A program made the position numbers and the translations under genes. From Shimia sagamensis (GTDB lineage Bacteria; Pseudomonadota; Alphaproteobacteria; Rhodobacterales; Rhodobacteraceae): a DNA stretch of 64,000 nucleotides. Positions 47,805-56,769 of the stretch are shown one piece after another. How positions within the stretch are numbered: the stretch's first letter is position 1; each line of letters begins with the position of its first letter. Where the stretch lies: NCBI RefSeq assembly GCF_900182745.1, contig NZ_FXTY01000007.1:62001-126000 (forward strand), in the 5' to 3' direction. The notes under the pieces were generated by a model. The model ran no database searches. It was not told the origin of the DNA and was given only the letters and a program-made list of their open reading frames with translations.

Positions 47805-48503
47805 CTATGCCGCTGCCAACATCATCTCAGGCTTCACAGTCACATTCCGAATGGCGCCGGTTTCCAGCATGGTCATCGCCCGTTCCACAGGCACCATATT
47901 GTAGTTAGCCGCAGCGCCAAACCGAGGGCGCACTCCGGCGCGCACGCCCCAAATACACTGTGAAAACAACAGCGCCCCGCCGTTCACAAAGACCATCTGA
48001 TCTTCGGCGAAAACCGGCAGGATGGCCTTGAGCGGCGTCGCGGGCTCTACACGGTAGGTTCCGTCAATCACGTCTAAAGCAGCGCCAGGAATGACCGAAA
48101 AGGGATCCCCCCATTTGTCGCGCACCTGTGGGCTTTCCACCAAGACGCCCTCTCCCGGTTGCACCAGAAGATCACGCCGATTTTCCAGCGCCCCGACAGG
48201 GACAAACAATGGCCAAAGCTTACGTGGTGCCATATGATCATGGCTGAAGATCGGGTCAGACACCAATGCGGTGATGCGCTGAAACCCTGCGTCAAAGGTG
48301 AGCACCTCATCGCCAACATGAAGGCTGTCCACCGTGGCCCAGCCCCCCGGTGTCACCACGCGGGTGCCCGACACAAAACCGCACCCTGTGGTTGTGATCA
48401 CTGGCCGTAGATTGGATTGGCGACGCCTGGCCGCCAAAGCCATCCGGGCCTTGTCGCGAATTGTTCCCACCATGTGTACCACCGAAAACTCGGCCCCATC
48501 CAA
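47805..48503 (-). CDS. Hint-domain (Hedgehog/intein-like) protein, short type
   Basis: 232 residues. The Hint module begins at Cys41 (TTTGCGFVSGTRVVTPGG), continues with VDSLHVGDEVLTFD, and the later part QPGEGVLVE and LFSQCIWGVRAG completes the fold to the C-terminus. Compared with the protein at 1817-2839 it has a much shorter N-terminal region, rich in Arg. The start could also be the ATG ten codons later (MVGTIRDKA). Convergent with fadB and divergent from the acyl-CoA synthetase gene. Function unknown. Confidence 0.8.
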   Translation of the reverse strand: MDGAEFSVVHMVGTIRDKARMALAARRRQSNLRPVITTTGCGFVSGTRVVTPGGWATVDSLHVGDEVLTFDAGFQRITALVSDPIFSHDHMAPRKLWPLFVPVGALENRRDLLVQPGEGVLVESPQVRDKWGDPFSVIPGAALDVIDGTYRVEPATPLKAILPVFAEDQMVFVNGGALLFSQCIWGVRAGVRPRFGAAANYNMVPVERAMTMLETGAIRNVTVKPEMMLAAA

Positions 48504-48829
48504 ATACTCCGCCGGATCACATGCCCCACGTCAGGGAAGCATTTATCCGCAAGACCGATTGTTTGGCGCGCGCCTCTATAATTCGTAAACAATCCCAGCG
48601 CGCTATCGGGCATTTAGCTCAACTGCAAGAATGTGCAAAATAAATGAAATTTGAGACAGGTTTCCCACACGACATCAAGCCACGCGCATGATTGTCATGC
48701 TTCAAAAAATCAAAGCTCAGCGCACCAATATTTCATGGAGCGCGCATTTGACGTGCGTATTATTACCGACTTCCCTTTTCAAACGACATCCGCAAGATTG
48801 CATCCAGCATTATTTGAGAGGGTTCGCCG
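48504..48829. other. Intergenic region between Hint-protein and acyl-CoA synthetase genes
   Basis: 326 bases, divergent promoters expected on both sides. I see no convincing small gene. GAGAGGG directly before 48830 serves as ribosome-binding site. No clear operator palindrome was found by eye. Confidence 0.6.
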
Positions 48830-50458
48830 ATGGGTTGGATGTCTGATGAAACTGGTTTGGAAAAATGCGCGGCAAATTATGTGCCCTTGTCCCCCCTGTC
48901 GGGGCTGAAGCGTGCGGCAAAAATCTTTCCTGATCGACTAGCCCTGGTCGATGGAGAGATTCGCCGAACCTATCGGGAGTATCACGCACGGTGCAGCCAG
49001 CTGGCCAGCGGCCTTGTTGAATTGGGTGTGAAACCCGGCGACGTGGTTGCTGCGCTTCTGCCCAACACGCCAGCTGCCTGCGAGGCGCACTTTGGCGTGC
49101 CCGCCTGTGGCGCGGTGTTGAACGCCATTAACATCCGCTTGGATGTGGCTACCGTCACCTACATCTTTGAACATGGCGAAGCCAAAGTGGTGCTTGTGGA
49201 CAGCGCGTTTTTGGGTCTGGCAGAAGCGGTCTGCGCAGCCATGAGCACGCCAGCGCCAAAGCTGATTGAAGTGGCGGCACCGGAGGCTGGCCATCCGGCC
49301 TCCGGACGCCATCAGACTTATGAAGAGCTTTTGGCACAAGGCGATCCCGCATTTGAGTGGATCATGCCACAGGACGAATGGGAGAGCATTGCGCTAAACT
49401 ACACCTCCGGCACCACAGGCCAACCCAAAGGCGTGGTGTATCACCACCGTGGTGCCTACCTTAATGCGATGGGGCAGGTTCTGAGCTGGCGCATGACGCT
49501 GCACCCGGTCTATTTGACCATTGTGCCGCTGTTTCACTGCAACGGCTGGTGCCACACGTGGATGATGCCGATGGTGGGCGGCACCATTGTGTGCTGCCGG
49601 GACATCACCGCACCGGCGATTTTCGATGCGATTGCCAACGAAGGTGTGACCCATTTTGGCGGCGCACCTATCGTATTGAATATGCTGGTCAATGCACCGG
49701 AAGACCAGCGCCGGGGGTTTGATCATGTGGTTGAGGTCTTCACCGCCGGTGCCCCTCCAGCCCCAGCCACGTTGGCCAAGATCGAGCCGATGGGCTTTCA
49801 TATTACGCAGGTTTACGGCCTGACAGAGGTTTACGGTCCCGCCACCGAATGCTTGTGGGACGACACGCGTTGGAGTGCGCTTGAAGGGCACGATCGCGCC
49901 GCCATTAAGGCCCGCCAAGGCGTGGCGATGCCGTTTATGGACGACATCACAGTGCTGAACGACAAGATGCAGCAGATCACCATGGATGGTGCGGCGGATG
50001 GCGAGATCATGATCCGAGGTAACGCGGTGATGAAAGGGTATCTGAAGAACCCCAAAGCCACTAAAGAAGCCTTTGAAGGGGGATACTTCCACTCCGGTGA
50101 CATCGCAATTCAGCATCCGGACAGCTACGTGCAGATCACGGATCGCGCCAAAGATATCATTGTCTCCGGCGGAGAGAACATCAGTTCGGTTGAAGTGGAA
50201 GGCGTGTTGATGCATCACCCCGCAGTGAATTTGGCCGCAGTGGTGGCAAAACCGGATGAGAAATGGGGCGAAATTCCCTGTGCCTTTGTTGAGCTTCTGG
50301 ACGGGCAAGCCGCAGAGGAGAAAGAAGTAATTTCCTTTGCGCGTGAACAGCTTGCGGGATTCAAAACACCCAAGAAGGTGGTGTTTGGCGAGCTGCCCAA
50401 AACCTCGACCGGCAAGATTCAGAAGTTTGCTTTGCGTGAAAGAGCCAAGAGCCTGTGA
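48830..50458 (+). CDS. Acyl-CoA synthetase, DmdB-like / FadD-type
   Basis: 542 residues, AMP-forming ligase. Motifs: YTSGTTGQPKGVVYHHRG near 195, the PLFHCNGWCHTWMMPM block, QVYGLTEVYGPATE, YFHSGDIAIQ and the C-terminal catalytic Lys in LPKTSTGKIQKF. The overall pattern is that of the roseobacter methylmercaptopropionate-CoA ligase (DmdB) group, which also accepts short and medium fatty acids. With the DmdC-like dehydrogenase at 41098 it could act on DMSP-derived methylmercaptopropionate or simply on fatty acids. Monocistronic or with the DUF484 gene 186 bases downstream. Confidence 0.9.
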   Translation: MGWMSDETGLEKCAANYVPLSPLSGLKRAAKIFPDRLALVDGEIRRTYREYHARCSQLASGLVELGVKPGDVVAALLPNTPAACEAHFGVPACGAVLNAINIRLDVATVTYIFEHGEAKVVLVDSAFLGLAEAVCAAMSTPAPKLIEVAAPEAGHPASGRHQTYEELLAQGDPAFEWIMPQDEWESIALNYTSGTTGQPKGVVYHHRGAYLNAMGQVLSWRMTLHPVYLTIVPLFHCNGWCHTWMMPMVGGTIVCCRDITAPAIFDAIANEGVTHFGGAPIVLNMLVNAPEDQRRGFDHVVEVFTAGAPPAPATLAKIEPMGFHITQVYGLTEVYGPATECLWDDTRWSALEGHDRAAIKARQGVAMPFMDDITVLNDKMQQITMDGAADGEIMIRGNAVMKGYLKNPKATKEAFEGGYFHSGDIAIQHPDSYVQITDRAKDIIVSGGENISSVEVEGVLMHHPAVNLAAVVAKPDEKWGEIPCAFVELLDGQAAEEKEVISFAREQLAGFKTPKKVVFGELPKTSTGKIQKFALRERAKSL

Positions 50459-50644
50459 CCTGACACAAACCGGAAGAGGGAGGCGCGTCCCATCCCGCAC
50501 GGACCGGGCCTCCCACCAGAATGCTTGGAACCAAATGAGGCCGCTGGCAAAAGCCCGCAAGCTTGGCGCTGCGGTGCAAAAAAGTTGCGGCATTTGTTGA
50601 AACGCTCTGATAAGGTTGGCGCAACGACCAAAAATGGCGACGAC

Positions 50645-51355
50645 ATGAGCAGCACTCCAAAAATCGAAGATGACATGCGCGAGAAAATCATCTCGCAACC
50701 CGATGTAATTCTGGAAGACCGCGACCTGATGCGCGCCTTGATTGCCGCCAATGAGAAAACCATGGGCGGCAACATCGTGGACTTGCGCGGCATCGCCATG
50801 GAGCGGCTGGAATCGCGTCTGGATCGCCTGGAAGACACCCATCGCAGCGTGATCGCGGCAGCCTATGACAATCTTGCCGGCACCAATCAAGTGCACCGTG
50901 CGATCCTGCGAATGCTTGACCCTGTTGAATTTGAAGGCTTTCTGCGCGATTTGGGCGGTGAAGTGGCCGATATTTTGCGCGTGGACGCGGTGCGACTGGT
51001 TCTGGAAACCGAGGCGGAAACCGATGGCGACGCCAATATCGCGCGGTTGGGAGATGTTTTGTCGACGGCGGCTCCTGGATTTGTGGAAGACTATCTGACC
51101 GGTGGACGTAATATACCACAGCGGCAGGTGACGTTGCGCCAAATGCAGGGTGGGGGTTCGGTGGTCTACGGTGACGACGCCGATTGGATCCGCTCTGAAG
51201 CCTGTTTGAAATTGGATTTTGGCTCCGGGCGGTTGCCAGGGCTTCTGGTGATGGGCGCAGAAGATCCACATCAGTTCACGCCACAGCAAGGCACTGATCT
51301 GTTGACGTTTTTTGCTGGTGTATTTGAGCGTGCCATGCGCCGCTGGCTGGCGTGA
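50645..51355 (+). CDS. DUF484 family protein
   Basis: 236 residues, predicted helical N-terminus (ILEDRDLMRALIAANE) followed by a GAF-like domain. DUF484 genes lie directly before xerC in many proteobacteria, and here the stop overlaps the xerC GTG by four bases, which supports the call. ATG 50645 (MSSTPKIEDDMRE) is preferred over a longer frame; its Shine-Dalgarno is weak. No enzymatic function is established for the family. Confidence 0.87.
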   Translation: MSSTPKIEDDMREKIISQPDVILEDRDLMRALIAANEKTMGGNIVDLRGIAMERLESRLDRLEDTHRSVIAAAYDNLAGTNQVHRAILRMLDPVEFEGFLRDLGGEVADILRVDAVRLVLETEAETDGDANIARLGDVLSTAAPGFVEDYLTGGRNIPQRQVTLRQMQGGGSVVYGDDADWIRSEACLKLDFGSGRLPGLLVMGAEDPHQFTPQQGTDLLTFFAGVFERAMRRWLA

Positions 51356-52266
51356 TAAGCGCTGCGGCCAGTGACGCGGTTGCGCGGTTTCTGGCCCACA
51401 AATCGGCGTTGCAGGCAATCTCTGAGAACACCGTTACAGCTTATCAGACTGACCTGATTGAATTTCTGACCTTTATGACACTGCACAAAGGGGAGCCGCA
51501 GGGGTTGGCGCCTTTGATGGAGCTGGGTGTGCCGGACATGCGCAGCTGGATGGCGAGTGCTCGATCCGGCGGCATTGCGCCACGGTCGTTGGCGCGTAAG
51601 CTCTCGTCCGTAAAGAGTTTTTACCGCTGGCTGGCCGACAAAGAGGGCTGTGATCCGACGGCTGTTCTGGCCACACGCGCGCCGAAATTTCAGGCCAAAC
51701 TGCCACGTCCTTTGAGTGAAGATGCCGCCAAGGATGTGATTGAAACCGTGGAGTTTCAATCACAGGAAGACTGGGTTGGCGCGCGGGATATCGCCGTGGT
51801 TACAATGCTTTATGGATGTGGGTTGCGCATCTCTGAGGCGCTTGGCCTTACCGGTGCGGATGTGCCGTTGCCCAATGCGCTGCGCATTGTTGGGAAAGGT
51901 GGCAAAGAGCGTGTGGTGCCGGTGATCGATGCGGCACGCGATGCGGTGGCGCGGTATATTCGTCTTTGCCCTCATACACTTAGCGAAGACCTTCCCTTGT
52001 TTCGCGGGGTGCGTGGGCGAGCGCTTAACCCACGTCAGGTACAAAAGGTGATGCAGCAGACACGGCAGCAATTGGGCCTGCCTGCGAGTGCAACGCCACA
52101 TGCGATGCGACACAGCTTTGCCACACATTTGTTAAGCGCTGGCGGGGACTTACGGGCGATCCAAGAGCTTTTGGGCCATGCGTCATTGTCCACCACACAG
52201 GCTTATACGCAGGTCGATGCGGCGCGGTTGATGGAAGTCTACAACAAGACCCATCCGAAGGCGTGA
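51352..52266 (+). CDS. xerC: Tyrosine recombinase XerC
   Basis: 304 residues. With XerD it resolves chromosome dimers at dif. N-terminal SAM-like domain (ENTVTAYQTDLIEFLTFM), then the catalytic set: Arg in GCGLRISEAL, Lys in GKGGKERVVP, HxxR in TPHAMRHSFATHLLSAG, His in LLGHASLSTTQAY and the nucleophile Tyr in that same block. The start is a GTG overlapping the DUF484 stop. This is the housekeeping recombinase, not a mobile-element integrase: synteny with DUF484 and neighbours' composition both fit. Confidence 0.93.
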   Translation: MISAAASDAVARFLAHKSALQAISENTVTAYQTDLIEFLTFMTLHKGEPQGLAPLMELGVPDMRSWMASARSGGIAPRSLARKLSSVKSFYRWLADKEGCDPTAVLATRAPKFQAKLPRPLSEDAAKDVIETVEFQSQEDWVGARDIAVVTMLYGCGLRISEALGLTGADVPLPNALRIVGKGGKERVVPVIDAARDAVARYIRLCPHTLSEDLPLFRGVRGRALNPRQVQKVMQQTRQQLGLPASATPHAMRHSFATHLLSAGGDLRAIQELLGHASLSTTQAYTQVDAARLMEVYNKTHPKA

Positions 52267-52357
52267 GTTAACCTCTCTATTTTGGCGCAAAATTCATGTC
52301 GGTATCTTGTCAGTATCACGACTGTTTTGCGGAGGTGCGTTTTGTTGCGTGCAAAGG

Positions 52358-53320
52358 TTAAGTCTGCGGGCGTTGCGTACCAGTCGGGATCACCTCGTAG
52401 CCAGGTTCCTCGGGTTCATCATCGACCATCTCCGGCGGGAAGCCGGGGGCGAGGACGGAGAGGCCTGTGGCCTCTTCCAGGCGTTTGATGATGTTGGGGC
52501 TGAGCTCGCGCGCGCCAAAGCGGGCGATGGCGTCGTCAAACATCGAGATCATCAGCGGATTAAGCTCAAGTGGCACCCCTGCCCTGTCGGCGACCTCCTG
52601 AAAGAGACCGATGTCCTTTTTGACCAGATCCATAGTGAAGGAGATGTCACGCGAGCCATTGAGAATGACCTGACTTTCGGTTTCGTGGCTGAAGGAGTTG
52701 CCGGAGCTGATGCGGATCGCCTCGTAAGCGGTGTTGAGATCCATGCCTGCCGCGGCACAGGTGGTGAGCGCTTCGGCGGAGGCCACGAGATGCGCAGTGG
52801 CGAGGTAGTTGGTGACCACCTTGAGCACAGAGGCGGAGCCAAGTGGGCCGGTGTGCAGGATGCGGCGGCCCATGGTGGTCAACAGCGGCAGGATGCGCTC
52901 AAAAGTGTCGCGATCACAGCCTGCGAAGATCGCGATATTGCCGGTGTCAGCACGGTGGCAGCCGCCAGACACAGGGCAATCCACCGCCGCGCCGCCGCGT
53001 GCGATCACCAGCGCGCCGAGGCGTTTGGCTTCTGCTTCATCCGTGGTGGACATCTCCATCCAGATTTTACCGGCTGTGACCTCGGGCAGCATCTCTTGCA
53101 TGACTGCATCGGAGGCGGCGGGAGATGGCAGGCAGGTGATGACGGCATCACAGAGGCGCATCATTTCTGCGGGACCGGAGACAGGCTTGGCCCCTGCCGC
53201 GGTTTTCTCCGCCACCAGATCGGGGTTGAGGTCATGCACGTAAAGGTCTTTGCCGTTGCGCAGCAGGCTGCCGGAGAGTTTGCCGCCGACATTGCCCAAT
53301 CCGATGAAGCCGATTTTCAT
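52358..53320 (-). CDS. NAD(P)-dependent beta-hydroxyacid dehydrogenase (3-hydroxyisobutyrate dehydrogenase family)
   Basis: 320 residues. The Rossmann motif GFIGLGNVGGKLSGSLLRNG starts at residue 4, and the catalytic Lys lies in ASVLKVVTNYLATAHLVASAEAL near 168. The substrate motif, usually GPVSGGxxGAxxG, reads CPVSGGCHRADTGN, a departure that suggests an unusual substrate. Family members oxidise 3-hydroxyisobutyrate, tartronate semialdehyde and related acids. It is probably the last gene of the minus-strand cluster, 84 bases after the racemase-like gene. Confidence 0.87.
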   Translation of the reverse strand: MKIGFIGLGNVGGKLSGSLLRNGKDLYVHDLNPDLVAEKTAAGAKPVSGPAEMMRLCDAVITCLPSPAASDAVMQEMLPEVTAGKIWMEMSTTDEAEAKRLGALVIARGGAAVDCPVSGGCHRADTGNIAIFAGCDRDTFERILPLLTTMGRRILHTGPLGSASVLKVVTNYLATAHLVASAEALTTCAAAGMDLNTAYEAIRISSGNSFSHETESQVILNGSRDISFTMDLVKKDIGLFQEVADRAGVPLELNPLMISMFDDAIARFGARELSPNIIKRLEEATGLSVLAPGFPPEMVDDEPEEPGYEVIPTGTQRPQT

Positions 53321-53404
53321 GAGGCCTTACTCCCAGTTGTTGCGTTCAGACTGCGCAGCGTGTGGTGCACGGGCAGGTCTGATACCGACAAGCAGGGGAC
53401 GTTT

Positions 53405-54148
53405 TTAGGAGTTGAGCAGTATTCCCGGCGCGGTGGTCGCGAGTTTCGCGCCAGAGAGCTGCGCCATGTGCCATGCCAAAGCAAGGTTGCTGCCAAACAC
53501 CGGTTTGTCGAGGTCAGCTTCCAGACTGTCGATCACATTTAGGGTTTGCAGGTTGGTGCAACTAAGGAAGACCGCATCGACGTTTTGATGACCAACTTGC
53601 AGCGCGGCGGCTTTTACAGAAGCGCCATCAATGCGGGCGACGTTTTCTTCGCCGGCTTCGCCAAAAGACACCAGATGTGGCACGGCAATGCCTGCGGCCT
53701 CAAACGCCTGTTTGACGGGAAGAGAAACGCTTTCGACATAAGGCGTGACCATGCCAAGGCGGGTGATGTCCAAGGCTTTGCAGGCAGCGATTGACGCGGT
53801 GAGAGGATCGGTTACGGCGGGAGTTTGCACGCCTTGTTTGACGAGATTTGCAACTTTCTCGGCACCAATCATGGTGGTGCCGGAGGTGCAGCCATAGCCG
53901 ACAACGTCGAAGCGGGCTGCAGGCGGGAAAAGGGATGCGCTGGCAGGCAGGGTTTTGGACATTTCCAGCAGCGTGTCCTGGGTGACTTCGGGGTCAGAAG
54001 GCACGCGGCTGGTATAGATGGAGAGATCGTCGGACGGGAAGAGACGGCGGAAGTCTTGCTCCAGTGTTTCGTCGAACTTGAGCACGATGAGGCCAAGGGT
54101 GGTTAAACCAGAAGCCGGGGTGCCGAGGGTGAAAGGAACAGTTTCCAT
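53405..54148 (-). CDS. Asp/Glu racemase-like protein (EutA / maleate isomerase / arylmalonate decarboxylase type)
   Basis: 247 residues. Both Cys of the racemase-type active site are present, Cys87 in GYGCTSGT and Cys197 in FLSCTNLQTL, as in maleate cis-trans isomerases and EutA-like proteins; arylmalonate decarboxylases proper have only one. ITRLGMVTPYVESVSLPVKQAFE is also typical. In ectoine-utilisation clusters EutA occurs with an M24 hydrolase and a threonine-dehydratase-like enzyme, the same combination as here. Five bases separate it from the M24 gene. Confidence 0.82.
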   Translation of the reverse strand: METVPFTLGTPASGLTTLGLIVLKFDETLEQDFRRLFPSDDLSIYTSRVPSDPEVTQDTLLEMSKTLPASASLFPPAARFDVVGYGCTSGTTMIGAEKVANLVKQGVQTPAVTDPLTASIAACKALDITRLGMVTPYVESVSLPVKQAFEAAGIAVPHLVSFGEAGEENVARIDGASVKAAALQVGHQNVDAVFLSCTNLQTLNVIDSLEADLDKPVFGSNLALAWHMAQLSGAKLATTAPGILLNS

Positions 54149-54153
54149 AAGCG

Positions 54154-55311
54154 TTACCTCAGAATGGGCAGGGTCGCTGCGGCGCGGGTGGACAGGAGTT
54201 CCGGGCCGTTGTCGCGCAGGACGATGTTTTCTTCGTGCACCTGAAACAGGCCGGGGGCGATTTCGACGCCGGGCTCCAGGGTGAGCACCATGCCCGCGCG
54301 AAGCTCTGTGTGGTCATATGGTGTGAAACTCGGCCATTCGGTGAGCGTGACGCCAAGACCGTGGCCAAGACGGCCGCCGCCGGGCGTCGCACCTTGCTTG
54401 GTCAGGCTATCCACAAACATGGCGTGCACATCACTGGCTTTGTGGCCGGGACGCAGGGTGGCAAGCACGTGATCGGTGGCTTGATAGAGCTGATCGTAGG
54501 CGCGTTTGGCGGCGTCGTCAGCACGAGTGATGGCGAAGTTGCGGTCAAAGTCACAGAAGTAGCCGTCCAGCACCGCGCCAGTGTCGAGCATGAGGACGTC
54601 GCCAGCAGTGAGGCGTTCATCACCTGCCGGAGAGATCACATCGCCGTAGCCGCCCTGCCCGGCGCCGCCTGCGGTGTAGCTGACCCAATCGGCGCCCTCC
54701 TCTAAGAGAATACGCTGAAAGTCCCGGAAGACTTGACCGTGAGTGGTGTTTTCAGAGGCGTATTCAGTGATGCGGGAGAAGGCGCGGTCTGCAATGGCGC
54801 AGGCGGCGCGGATTTTGGCGACTTCGCCATCGGATTTGATTTCCCGGGTGCGTTGCACGGTGTTGGTGGCGTCGACGAAGCGGCGCGGGGCGAGGTTTTG
54901 TGTGAGCTGGTGGTAATCTGCAAGCGGCATGCGCAGGTGAGTTTCGAGGCCCATGGGCAGGCCGATGGTGCCGGTCTCCGGCACGAGGTCAGCCAGGGTT
55001 TGAGAGAGCAGGCTAAGGCCATCGTCGCCGGGAAAAGGCGCGTCCCAGGTGCGGATGTCGGTCAGCCAGGTTTTGGACATCAGGTCCGCGCCGATGGAAG
55101 GGATCACCGCGATCGGGTCGCCCTGCACCGGGATGATGACAAACCATGGGCGGGCGGGGCTTTCCCAGAAGCGGGTGAGGAAGCCCGTGGTGTAGAAGAT
55201 GTCTGCCTGTGAGGTCAGCAACAGCGCGGTTTCGCCTGCCTCTGCCATGGCAGCTTGCAGGCGGGTGATGCGGGTGCGGAACTCCTCGGATGGGAAGCCA
55301 CGGTCAGGCAT
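54154..55311 (-). CDS. M24 family (Xaa-Pro dipeptidase/creatinase-like) metallohydrolase
   Basis: 385 residues, creatinase N-terminal domain plus pita-bread domain. The five metal ligands can be placed: two Asp in VLMLDTGAVLDGYFCDFDRN, His in LGHGLGVTL, Glu in LTLEPGVEI and Glu in VHEENIVL. So it is probably an active di-metal hydrolase of a peptide-like C-N bond. It does not resemble the ectoine hydrolase DoeA/EutD closely in the sequence I recall. ATG 55311 is chosen: it overlaps the lyase stop by eight bases and GAAGG precedes it; the longer frame adds unrelated residues. Confidence 0.85.
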   Translation of the reverse strand: MPDRGFPSEEFRTRITRLQAAMAEAGETALLLTSQADIFYTTGFLTRFWESPARPWFVIIPVQGDPIAVIPSIGADLMSKTWLTDIRTWDAPFPGDDGLSLLSQTLADLVPETGTIGLPMGLETHLRMPLADYHQLTQNLAPRRFVDATNTVQRTREIKSDGEVAKIRAACAIADRAFSRITEYASENTTHGQVFRDFQRILLEEGADWVSYTAGGAGQGGYGDVISPAGDERLTAGDVLMLDTGAVLDGYFCDFDRNFAITRADDAAKRAYDQLYQATDHVLATLRPGHKASDVHAMFVDSLTKQGATPGGGRLGHGLGVTLTEWPSFTPYDHTELRAGMVLTLEPGVEIAPGLFQVHEENIVLRDNGPELLSTRAAATLPILR

Positions 55312-56356
55312 CTTCGGGACCTTCGGAGACAAAACACAAAACGCGGGCGTCGGCGGGCAGATCAGGGCGTTTGAGGAGAGCGGCGGCGACACCGGCTACG
55401 CCGGAGGGCGTGCTGGCGATGCCTTGGGACTTGAGGGTTTCCACCGTGTCATACGCCTCCTGCTCGGAGATGGTGACAAAGCTGTCAGCATCCATCGCAA
55501 GCCCGTTGAGCGCCACCATGGAGGCCGTTTTGCAATCCAGCCGCCCCATGTCGGACACAGGTCCAGTGGTGTCGACCAATTGGCCTGCGCGGATCGACTC
55601 AATCAGCGCCGGGGCGGCTTCGGGTTCCACCACGGTGATATGTGGCGCGTCGCCCCAAGTGGCACGTGCAAAGGCCGCGACGGCTGCGGCGAGGCCTCCA
55701 ACGCCAGCTTGCAGGAAAATGTGGGTTGGTGTGTCTGGGAGTTGCGCGGCGGCCTCTGAGGCCATTTGCAAATAGCCCTCCATGACGCGGTAGCCGCTGT
55801 CTTCATAACCGTTCCATGTGCTGTCAGAGAGCAAGGTCCAGCCGTTGTCTTGCGCGGCGTTTTGCGCGGCGACCATGCTGGCCTCGTAGTCATCCCCGGC
55901 CCAAGCCACCGTGGCCCCTTGGGCTTCCAAGCGTTTGCCAAAGGCTTGCGGGACGGTGTGGGACAGGTAGATCACGGCTTTGGCGCCGAAGATGCGCGCG
56001 CCAGCGGCGACGGACATGCCGTGGTTGCCCGCCGAAGCGGTGACATAGGTGCGGCCCGTCAAGGCTGTGGCCCAGTCGGTCGGTTCCGTGCGGGCCGCAT
56101 CATAAGCGATGGCGTAGGCGGCACCGAGGGCTTTGAAGGAGCCAAGCCCCATGCGGGAGCGTTCGTCTTTGATGTGGAAGCTTTGCACGCCCAAAGTGGC
56201 GGCGAGGTCGGCCATGTCACACAGTGGCGTGTCTGCGTGGGCGGGGCATAGCGCGAGCAGCTTGGCAACGGCGGTGGCGTCGCGGCTCGGGAGGGTTTCG
56301 GATTGGCGGGTCGGCAGGCCGGTGCCGCGATGGGGGTTTTGCAGGGTTTCGGTCAT
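55304..56356 (-). CDS. PLP-dependent ammonia-lyase (threonine dehydratase / diaminopropionate ammonia-lyase-like)
   Basis: 350 residues, fold type II PLP enzyme. The Schiff-base Lys is Lys75 in GLGSFKALGAAYA, the substrate loop is TASAGNHGMSVAAGARIFGAK near 112, and the phosphate-binding loop is LQAGVGGLAAAV. SFKALG and GRLDCKTAS resemble diaminopropionate ammonia-lyases more than plain threonine dehydratases, but the protein is shorter than DpaL. It would release ammonia from a hydroxy- or diamino acid. It overlaps the thioesterase by four bases and the M24 gene by eight. Confidence 0.83.
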   Translation of the reverse strand: MTETLQNPHRGTGLPTRQSETLPSRDATAVAKLLALCPAHADTPLCDMADLAATLGVQSFHIKDERSRMGLGSFKALGAAYAIAYDAARTEPTDWATALTGRTYVTASAGNHGMSVAAGARIFGAKAVIYLSHTVPQAFGKRLEAQGATVAWAGDDYEASMVAAQNAAQDNGWTLLSDSTWNGYEDSGYRVMEGYLQMASEAAAQLPDTPTHIFLQAGVGGLAAAVAAFARATWGDAPHITVVEPEAAPALIESIRAGQLVDTTGPVSDMGRLDCKTASMVALNGLAMDADSFVTISEQEAYDTVETLKSQGIASTPSGVAGVAAALLKRPDLPADARVLCFVSEGPEDA

Positions 56357-56769
56357 GGCTCAGAGTGGCTTTCGAGTAAGGTTTTCAAACGGGAGACCTC
56401 TCCTGCCCGCATGCGGCCGTCGCGGTTTTCAAACAACGCGCGGACCTCGGAGCCTTCAAACGCCAGATCATCGCCAACATAGCCACGATGGATCAGCCGA
56501 TAAGATTTGGCGGACCACTCGACGATCTCCATGCGGATGGTGAGCGCGTCACCATCTTTGAGCGGGCGGCGGTATTTGGCGTGGGTTTCCATCAGGCCCA
56601 ACCCCACGGCGTCGAGTTGTTCACAGACAGCGGCGTGACCGCCATATTGCTGCAAGAAGCGCTGAAAGGTGCCGTCCATCCAACGGTAGATATTGGGGTA
56701 GTAGACAATGCCCGCCGGATCACAGTCGCCAAAGACAACATTGTGGTGGTTTTCGAAACTAAAAGGCAT
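56353..56769 (-). CDS. 4-hydroxybenzoyl-CoA thioesterase-type hot-dog protein
   Basis: 138 residues. VVFGDCDPAGIVYYPNIYRWMDG near residue 11-33 is the 4HBT signature with the active-site Asp17. It has the usual length. It heads the minus-strand catabolic cluster and is divergent from the Lrp/AsnC gene. In this context it may hydrolyse an acyl-CoA product of the pathway; the specific acyl group is unknown. Confidence 0.87.
   Translation of the reverse strand: MPFSFENHHNVVFGDCDPAGIVYYPNIYRWMDGTFQRFLQQYGGHAAVCEQLDAVGLGLMETHAKYRRPLKDGDALTIRMEIVEWSAKSYRLIHRGYVGDDLAFEGSEVRALFENRDGRMRAGEVSRLKTLLESHSEP

Noticed and set aside
49394-51418. 674-codon minus-strand open frame opposite the acyl-CoA synthetase and DUF484 genes
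   Set aside because: It is a mirror of two recognised genes, rich in His, Gln and Arg as typical of antisense frames, with no family resemblance.
51352-52266. Mobile-element integrase
   Set aside because: Tyrosine recombinase directly after DUF484 and of XerC length; no attachment site, tRNA or phage genes nearby, so it is the housekeeping XerC.
53405-56356. Complete ectoine-utilisation operon
   Set aside because: Only three family-level matches (EutA-, EutB-, EutD-like); no EutC, EutE, transporter or EnuR, and the M24 protein lacks resemblance to ectoine hydrolase as I recall it.
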